Positions 18,001 through 19,592 of a stretch of DNA of 19,592 nucleotides are shown here, piece after piece. The stretch comes from Candidatus Omnitrophota bacterium (lineage in GTDB: Bacteria > Omnitrophota > Gorgyraeia > Gygaellales > Profunditerraquicolaceae). Each line of letters opens with the position of its first letter. Position 1 is the stretch's first letter. Under the pieces are notes generated by a model. That model worked only from the letters and a program-made list of their open reading frames with translations. It made no database searches and was not told where the DNA came from. Where the stretch lies: positions 1-19,592 of the forward strand of contig JAGOIJ010000012.1 of the NCBI GenBank assembly GCA_017995695.1, read 5' to 3'. The position numbers and the translations under genes are program-made.

Positions 18001-19592
18001 CTGCGTGCCATCGGGATTCAAGGTATAATGCTCGGCTAGCATAAAGAGCACTGGCTCAGCGACTCCCTGCGCGCGCACGGACTTAACGCCGAGCTCTTTT
18101 GAATAATAAAGCAAGTTGCCATACCTTAAATCCTCATGCAAACCATACACCGGCGCGCCCTCGATACCATTCGCAAGCACCATGACCTTGGAATCGGTGA
18201 TAGCGCGATCAGGATAGTAGAGCGCCACCGATTTTCCGCCCTCGCCAAGCCGCATCAAGGTGCCGCCTTGATAAATCGTCTCACCCAGCATGGCGCGCTG
18301 CGCTGGATCTTGTAATGTGGCATTCGGAATCCACGCGGTCGTAAAATCATATTTAACCAACAACAGGTTATCCCGGTAAATTGCCTCCATTGCCTTTTGC
18401 CCTTGGGCACTCAACTCAACATCGTTACCCGCGGCATCAACCAAACGAAGCAACGGCCGATACCCTGCAAACAGGTAATCTCTCGCAGCAACGGAAGTAC
18501 GATCCGTTGCAGAAAATTCTTCCCTAGTCTTCGGCTCGCCTTCATCGTACACACCATTCTTATTGGCATCGCGGTACCACCAGAAACTTCCTTCAGCTTG
18601 CACCGTGCCAATATTTGTCAATTCTTCTACGCTTGTTACCGCGGTATCAAGGTAGCCGCGCGCAATGTCCGGCGCATGCCTGATTGCCAACACAGGAGCG
18701 CCTTTCCCTTGCGTATTAAATCCTGTCTGCGCATCAAAGTACAGATCGCCCTGATAGAAATCACGCGTGCGAATCAATGCGCTTATCGGCAAACTCACGC
18801 CCAGCCGATACTCGCCGCTTATTTCATCTTTAAATGCGCCGGGGAAATCTGCGCGGCCGGTAGTGGATATGATATAATCTTCTCCATATTTAGCAGTCGT
18901 CAGGCCAAGCTTTTCCCAATCTCTCACTAACTGCGCTTCAGTGGCAAATACTAAGTGTATGGCATCGCCGCGCAACTGCGATACCACAAAATAGCTGCGC
19001 GCAAGCTCATTCATCGCCTGTGTGCCGGCGACATTCAACATTAATTGGTTTCCACCAACGTAATATACAAAATAAGGACGGCCTTTTGAATCAGTAAGCA
19101 CTGCGCCGCTTTGAGGATCGCGCGCGACCTTTGCCGAGAGTTGCTGGCTGGTCGCCAATGTCTTAACCCCGTCTGCATTGAATCGCGCAAATCCTTCAGC
19201 TCCTCCTACTAATACGCCGGCTAATGACGGATCATTCGCGTAGAACTGCGCAAAAAGATCCTGCGTAGGCTTACCTGCTTTCGCAATCACCGGATACATA
19301 ACTTGGCCAAAACGGGAGGCAACGTATGCGCGCGGAAGGATCAAGGTATCTCCATCTTTTCCTGAAATTATGGCATTACCCTGGCCTGCGATAACCACAA
19401 AATATTCACCCTGGGCATTGCGCTGGATACCTTCGTTGGTTTTTTCTTGGGAAGTAAGTGATGAAATCGGACGGGCTTGTGCGTAGTCGTTTGCATCTAA
19501 TACAAATGCGGCGTTTCCATCTAAGCGGTACCCTAAACCCCATGCCGTTGCAAGTTTAAGCATCTCCTGATATGCGCCAGGTCCGGGGATAA
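1..19592 (-). CDS. Giant multidomain polyprotein-like protein, internal fragment (6,530 codons, open at both ends)
   Basis: One minus-strand frame runs through the entire window without a stop codon; neither its start nor its stop lies inside. Recognisable domains follow each other in this same frame from edge to edge, so compensating frameshifts are very unlikely. Domain order from the N-terminal side: beta-rich exported region, membrane anchor, GT48 glucan synthase, helical repeats, two-copy alpha/beta region, NAGPA-like, radical SAM/SPASM, HD-GYP-like, FAD oxidoreductase, nucleoside-phosphorylase-like, medium-chain dehydrogenase, glycoside hydrolase. Modules are joined by Ser-Ser-Pro-[Val/Ile/Ala] motifs. 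The likely theme is synthesis and modification of a cell-surface polysaccharide. Such giant genes are known from Omnitrophota. Residue numbers in other entries count from the right edge of the window, not from the true N-terminus. A string of separate genes is excluded by the absence of stops, although internal translation starts remain possible. Confidence 0.95.
49..1344 (-). other. Glycoside hydrolase-like (clan A TIM-barrel) module with its own signal
   Basis: About 432 residues from an internal Met (1342-1344) to the linker at 40-48. After a Pro/Gln-rich low-complexity stretch (residues about 20-70 of the module) comes an alpha/beta region typical of a (beta/alpha)8 barrel. LFAQLGNENDYY (GNEND at 697-711) carries the Asn-Glu pair of clan A acid/base residues. 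VVLSEFGESSFG (334-354 for SEFGESS) carries the second Glu in the Glu-Phe-Gly setting of the nucleophile. LVGAIWHE near 205-230 looks like the last barrel strand with Trp. It is likely a retaining beta-glycosidase, related to GH5/GH2-type folds, acting outside the cytoplasm. A role in trimming the glucan made by the GT48 module is an attractive inference. The exact GH family cannot be told by eye. Confidence 0.7.
1285..1344 (-). other. Internal twin-arginine/lipoprotein signal sequence
   Basis: MNRRGFLVVAGSSVFGLWGC has the Arg-Arg-x-Phe-Leu of a Tat signal, a hydrophobic core and Leu-Trp-Gly-Cys as a lipobox, with the Cys at 1285-1287, and is followed by a Lys/Pro/Gln-rich stretch as in mature lipoproteins. 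It is a complete export signal placed at residue 6,083 of the open frame, nine residues after an SSPV linker. Trp at the -2 position of the lipobox is unusual. Confidence 0.75.
1349..1353 (-). promoter_or_regulatory. Possible weak ribosome binding site before the internal Met
   Basis: AAGAG lies four bases before the ATG at 1342-1344 on the minus strand. It is short and closely spaced, so it is a weak candidate for internal translation start of the hydrolase module and could easily be chance. Confidence 0.25.
1381..2415 (-). other. Zinc-type medium-chain dehydrogenase (sugar/polyol dehydrogenase-like)
   Basis: A complete MDR layout of about 345 residues follows the SSPV at 2416-2424. Catalytic zinc site: Cys in LLAGICRADV (2296-2298) and His-Glu in FGHELVGVV (2224-2229). 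A Glu-Pro plus Cys stretch, AEPFSCILHSV, is at 2005-2037 as in sorbitol/threonine dehydrogenases. The Rossmann fold begins with KKVAIIGAGNAGLSYAWL (GAGNAGLS at 1921-1944). The four-cysteine structural zinc lobe is missing: the segment GDRVVFNPNVTRNRTTGFAEY has no cysteines. It ends with ITAMAEGSVDHPGKVVVKLN, the normal C-terminus of the family, and then reads straight into the next module without a stop. Likely NAD(P)-dependent oxidation of a sugar or polyol; the substrate is unknown. Confidence 0.88.
2425..3528 (-). other. Nucleoside-phosphorylase-like domain (PNP/MTAN superfamily)
   Basis: About 365 residues between the linkers at 3529-3537 and 2416-2424. The first third (WGTHLRHYIQR, LHLGGLLLGPEF) is unassigned. 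The second part shows phosphorylase-superfamily marks: GTGIVIAYIDVVIGDACAVFM like the Gly-x-Gly helix start, NFVFWGTTAGMRKG then DAVIPSDI (2770-2853) like the Gly-Thr-x-Gly and Gly-Asp-Ile-Val-Ile-Pro motifs, and FVAVEMELFG (2596-2625) like the Val-x-Met-Glu ribose-contacting motif. Such enzymes split N-glycosidic bonds of nucleosides. In this setting a sugar-nucleotide-related role is possible. The match is by motif only and moderately sure. Confidence 0.5.
3541..4890 (-). other. FAD-dependent oxidoreductase, UDP-galactopyranose mutase/protoporphyrinogen oxidase-like
   Basis: The dinucleotide-binding start YKTVVIGAGPAGLSAAYHL (GAGPAGLS at 4822-4845) is followed by ILLEKEQQAGGTSTTW and then FDSAIHVFF, the classical GG doublet and substrate-side loop of the amine-oxidase/UGM superfamily. 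Near the C-terminus GRFGEWEYFNIDHA (3586-3627) matches the FAD-contacting Gly-Arg-x-Gly and Tyr-Asn-x-Asp pattern typical of UGM-like proteins in polysaccharide clusters. The module is about 450 residues, the usual full length, and is bounded by linkers at 4945-4953 (with a second SSPS at 4894-4902) and 3529-3537. Likely role: FAD-dependent conversion of a sugar nucleotide or a related redox step in glycan synthesis. The exact substrate is unknown. Confidence 0.88.
4954..5835 (-). other. HD-GYP-like phosphohydrolase domain, partly degenerate
   Basis: Starts after SSPI (5836-5844). The metal-ligand series of HD-GYP domains can be followed: His in RPHAFRVALYAQRL (5749-5751), His-Asp in VHDLGG (5650-5655), His in ISHELLAL (5395-5397), His-Leu-His in INHLHYPQEF (5311-5319) in place of the usual His-His, and Asp in FCDVFEN (5212-5214). 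The diagnostic Gly-Tyr-Pro is replaced by a plain Tyr-Pro after the histidines. Members hydrolyse cyclic-di-GMP or other nucleotides. With the main HD pair intact it may still bind metal, but cyclic-di-GMP specificity is doubtful. The module is about 295 residues, typical for a stand-alone HD protein. Confidence 0.7.
5845..7215 (-). other. Radical SAM/SPASM domain protein module (residues 4126-4582)
   Basis: A [4Fe-4S]-binding CNLRCKHC motif (CX3CX2C) is at 7003-7026, about 65 residues after the SSPA linker, preceded by the strand YEIEFQPES. A glycine motif (VRFSGLFGEPLL) and the strands GLFTNGVLL and YINISLDA follow at family spacing. The C-terminal part has a SPASM-type cysteine set: Cys at 6322, 6289 (within ACDGVMYSC) and 6268, then ECQFCAC with Cys at 6136, 6127 and 6121. 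SPASM enzymes use auxiliary iron-sulphur clusters, commonly to modify peptides or sugars. The substrate here cannot be told. A helical tail of about 90 residues (6118-5845) with heptad-like leucines leads to the next linker. These are oxygen-sensitive cytosolic enzymes, which is hard to combine with the exported domains in one uncut chain. Confidence 0.9.
7270..8000 (-). other. Phosphodiester glycosidase-like (NAGPA/DUF2233-type) domain
   Basis: The order of strands follows the NAGPA family. FVVVPHADLYFN stands where the family has its Asn-Gly-Gly-Phe-Phe start. A NGTLYR hairpin and FVAYRDGRKEI come next. GLTKTGDIIVASFGGN (about 7542-7495) is like the family's Gly-Val-Thr-Lys-Asp-Gly strand. 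YKIEDAAALLVEAGMYQGVLISEGGD (about 7448-7371) matches the segment with Ala-Leu-Asn-Leu-Asp-Gly-Gly-Gly-Ser. VRTVATAAVVF is the typical closing strand. The family cleaves sugar-phosphodiester bonds and is often exported or wall-associated. The usual Leu-Asp-Gly-Gly-Gly-Ser is Ile-Ser-Glu-Gly-Gly-Asp here, so catalysis is uncertain. It ends a few residues before the SSPA linker at 7216-7224. Confidence 0.6.
8001..8778 (-). other. Unassigned alpha/beta stretch preceding the NAGPA-like domain
   Basis: Begins right after the SSPI linker at 8779-8787 (residues about 3605-3863). It starts with DFQSHLVLFRRFPASAEAARW, continues with a charged helix (SLSRVEEVYEKTARKKKD), then strands such as KEIIIGLKKTKGALVSVDA and a mixed region with several cysteines near residues 3760-3790. 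No known active-site motif was found. Its ending leads directly into the NAGPA-like fold, so it may be an accessory N-terminal domain of that enzyme, with the whole inter-linker unit being about 520 residues. Confidence 0.5.
8809..9561 (-). repeat. Two tandem copies of an unknown alpha/beta domain (residues about 3343-3594)
   Basis: Copy A (about 9561-9270) and copy B (about 9170-8809) share one pattern. A helix with HIQEALRLLEVEGDFDINID (A) or NIEEAFFLLKEYGNFEVDFE (B) is followed by an acidic loop, a Trp/Ser-rich stretch and a terminal strand (ELVLKIVSV in A, DYVYVIKIIK in B). Both copies start with a basic Lys-Leu helix. Copy B has an expanded charged loop rich in Glu, Arg and Asp. I do not recognise the family. 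The pair sits just after a membrane segment with a basic flank, so it is probably cytosolic, and it ends at an SSPI linker (8779-8787). Confidence 0.65.
9664..9723 (-). other. Transmembrane segment preceding the two-copy domain
   Basis: The twenty residues YSIIVGVIISISIIGVAILI are followed by a strongly basic helix (TKRLRDLAARKAQ, then further Arg/Lys). The following part is therefore predicted to lie in the cytoplasm. This is the last clear membrane segment before the C-terminal enzymes, apart from the signal-like stretch at 1285-1344. Confidence 0.8.
9787..9867 (-). other. Hydrophobic segment with lipobox-like end directly after an SSPA linker
   Basis: After SSPA (9859-9867) come a short polar stretch, the hydrophobic core GLVVATLFI, and Ile-Thr-Ser-Cys with Cys at 9787-9789, which resembles a lipoprotein cleavage site. 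It lacks the basic N-terminal residues expected of a signal peptide, and no methionine sits nearby, so it may equally be one arm of a membrane hairpin with the segment at 9664-9723. Confidence 0.35.
9889..10815 (-). repeat. Helical repeat unit with three ANKALFD-type repeats
   Basis: The unit lies between two SSP linkers (10855-10863 and 9880-9888) and is almost wholly alpha-helical, rich in Ala, Leu, Lys and Gln. Repeat 1 (10815-10672) carries KKLLFDRLITAHEQKVVDREL and then QVVASLRQVR. Repeat 2 (10563-10426) carries NKALFDALDKSQ, ILDRKLMSAV and QVINNLRDFR. Repeat 3 (near 10131-10040) carries NKALFDTLDKENRL and is truncated. The residues before repeats 2 and 3 also match (LLQPLQLALLDLANQ and IPALQQPLLDVSDN, each leading into AANKALFD). 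It looks like tandem three-helix repeats that could form a scaffold or coiled spacer. Function unknown. Confidence 0.7.
10867..11280 (-). other. Membrane hairpin and spacer after GT48 (residues 2770-2908)
   Basis: Two hydrophobic stretches (within about 11230-11070, the second including LFAIGMAILSVMAITLLARL) follow the GT48 membrane core and may belong to it. The next 60-70 residues are a soluble helical spacer, ending with ESLSSDFKESLIDEAKK before an SSSPA linker at 10855-10866. No catalytic motif was seen. Confidence 0.6.
11281..13734 (-). other. GT48 1,3-beta-glucan (callose) synthase-like catalytic half and C-terminal membrane segments
   Basis: Landmark motifs of plant callose synthase and fungal FKS1 appear in the correct order. 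YPDEWENF is at 13210-13230 and WASNRGQPYFRT at 13054-13089. A stretch at 12598-12696 contains EGKPGNQTH, an Arg-Gly-Glu and DMNQDYYIEQA, like GEGKPENQNH, RGE and DMNQDNYFEEA of callose synthase. RFHYGHPDIW is at 12388-12417, NEDIYGGY at 12313-12336, an AGKAREV segment follows, and ATGRGF is at 11773-11790 in its membrane-proximal place. Membrane stretches lie at about 12100-11960, 11890-11790, 11710-11580 and 11450-11290, as in the family. With the preceding half the domain is about 1,300 residues, somewhat shorter than eukaryotic enzymes. GT48 is known chiefly from eukaryotes; bacterial curdlan synthases belong to GT2. Expected reaction: UDP-glucose to 1,3-beta-glucan at the inner face of the membrane. 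Activity is inferred from motif conservation. Confidence 0.92.
13744..15180 (-). other. GT48 1,3-beta-glucan synthase-like, N-terminal half (FKS1_dom1-like region and first membrane segments)
   Basis: This part matches the layout of the N-terminal half of callose synthases. A cytosolic helical region comes first (residues about 1474-1760); its stretch at 14821-14934 sits where the FKS1_dom1 Trp-Gly-Glu motif lies in the eukaryotic enzymes, but that motif is not conserved. Hydrophobic stretches follow at about 14313-14208, 14073-13981 and 13955-13840. The last holds LWLPFVVFFFLDTFSIYYLF and then ISGKWQGLGVL, which parallels the plant segment with a Met-Asp-Thr motif, a Tyr-Ala-Ile-Phe stretch and a downstream Leu-Gly-Met-Leu. 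The half ends at an internal SSPV motif (13735-13743). Together with the next part it forms one enzyme expected to polymerise UDP-glucose into a 1,3-beta-glucan across the membrane. The family assignment is firm because of the next part; the product is inferred. Confidence 0.75.
15295..15363 (-). other. Single transmembrane anchor before the GT48 domain
   Basis: About 23 hydrophobic residues (residues 1410-1432), containing LLVGTGVIFSIALLLVGIIA, are followed directly by the basic stretch DKIFKTSRLHKARAK. By the positive-inside rule the following side is cytoplasmic and the preceding 1,400 residues are outside. A Pro/Ala-rich spacer (APAVALPAPGADP) separates it from the next folded part. Confidence 0.85.
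15364..17400 (-). other. Extracytoplasmic region part B, with a weak transglutaminase-like stretch (residues 731-1409)
   Basis: Function is not recognised. The first part is a mixed alpha/beta segment. Around residues 982-999 (16597-16650) the sequence FGLVGALGVPARVFTSYY resembles the Gly-Ile-Pro-Ala-Arg-x-Val segment after the catalytic Cys of transglutaminase-like domains, but the catalytic Cys-Trp context is missing, so I do not assign that activity. The later part is beta-rich with Asp/Gly turns (for example LNADGTPVVL near residue 1130) and ends in a Gly/Arg/Asn-rich stretch just before the membrane anchor. It contains only a few cysteines, and no Ser-Ser-Pro linker occurs here or in part A, so these 1,400 residues behave as one block, unlike the modular C-terminal half. 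Confidence 0.5.
17401..19590 (-). other. N-terminal beta-rich extracytoplasmic region, part A (residues 1-730)
   Basis: I do not recognise a named family. The stretch is rich in Gly, Asp, Tyr and Val with alternating hydrophobic residues. Short hairpin-like patterns recur: GEYFVVIAGQGN near residue 62 and GRPYFVYYVGGN near residue 165, and a looser Leu-Tyr-Tyr pattern near residue 510. This suggests diverged beta repeats, such as a propeller or a beta-sandwich series. There is no membrane segment and only scattered charged runs. It lies N-terminal to a single membrane anchor whose far side is strongly basic, so I infer that it is outside the cytoplasmic membrane. The repeats clearly continue past the right edge. 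Possible roles are surface adhesion or glycan binding; both are inference. Confidence 0.6.
18535..18570 (-). other. EF-hand-like calcium-binding loop
   Basis: The twelve residues DANKNGVYDEGE (residues 341-352) fit the DxNxNGxxDxxE calcium loop seen in dockerin, thrombospondin type 3 and EF-hand-like loops of exported bacterial proteins. Asp1, Asn3, Asn5, Asp9 and Glu12 are in the ligand positions and Gly6 is at the usual turn. It follows a Trp-Trp-Tyr-Arg strand, as in dockerin-like insertions of adhesins. It supports an extracytoplasmic, calcium-stabilised location for this region. Only one copy was found. Confidence 0.6.

Noticed and set aside
18397..18930. Plus-strand open frame of 177 codons
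   Set aside because: Antisense of the N-terminal beta-rich region, with no recognisable motif and no independent gene context.
1..19592. Alternative genetic code or stop-codon readthrough to explain the long frame
   Set aside because: There are no in-frame TAA, TAG or TGA codons to reinterpret, so no recoding is required.
1..19592. Eukaryotic contamination suggested by the GT48 domain
   Set aside because: The frame has no introns over 19.6 kb and carries bacterial-type modules (Tat signal, HD-GYP-like, radical SAM/SPASM, NAGPA) in the same chain.

Overview
The whole window is the inside of one enormous bacterial gene on the minus strand. The frame whose codons start at positions 1, 4, 7 and so on (read right to left) has no TAA, TAG or TGA anywhere in its 6,530 codons. 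I read every line of the window in this register. The gene enters at the right edge (N-terminal side) already open and leaves at the left edge still open, so neither its start nor its stop is visible. There is no intergenic DNA and no RNA gene, promoter, terminator, IS element or CRISPR array that I can support.

Organism: giant genes of this kind, carrying many enzyme domains, are known to me mainly from Omnitrophota (the PVC-related former OP3). One member, Velamenicoccus archaeovorus, is reported to encode a protein of close to 40,000 residues. An Omnitrophota-like bacterium is therefore my best guess, by inference from gene architecture and not from any marker gene.

Layout, N- to C-terminus (right to left). 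Residues 1-1408 (19590-15367) form a beta-rich, probably extracytoplasmic region of unknown function with one EF-hand-like calcium loop. A single membrane anchor follows (15363-15295). Residues about 1470-2770 (15180-11281) are a full-length relative of eukaryotic callose/1,3-beta-glucan synthase (GT48), with all the landmark motifs and membrane segments in the right order. Next come a membrane hairpin, a helical repeat unit (10815-9889), a two-copy alpha/beta unit behind another membrane segment (9723-8790), a phosphodiester-glycosidase-like (NAGPA) unit (about 8000-7270), a radical SAM/SPASM unit (7215-5845), an HD-GYP-like unit (5835-4954), an FAD oxidoreductase related to UDP-galactopyranose mutase (4890-3541), a nucleoside-phosphorylase-like unit (3528-2425), a zinc-type medium-chain dehydrogenase (2415-1381), and a clan-A-like glycoside hydrolase (1344-49) that begins with its own internal methionine, twin-arginine motif and lipobox.

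The most striking pattern is a short Ser-Ser-Pro-[Val/Ile/Ala] motif at almost every module boundary of the C-terminal two thirds. The stretches between motifs are about 300-520 residues, the size of one ordinary enzyme. The protein looks like a concatenated operon: a polysaccharide synthase followed by sugar-modifying enzymes, joined by a standard linker that may be a processing site. The mixture of cytosolic enzyme types with an internal export signal argues that the chain is cut or otherwise processed, but that is inference.
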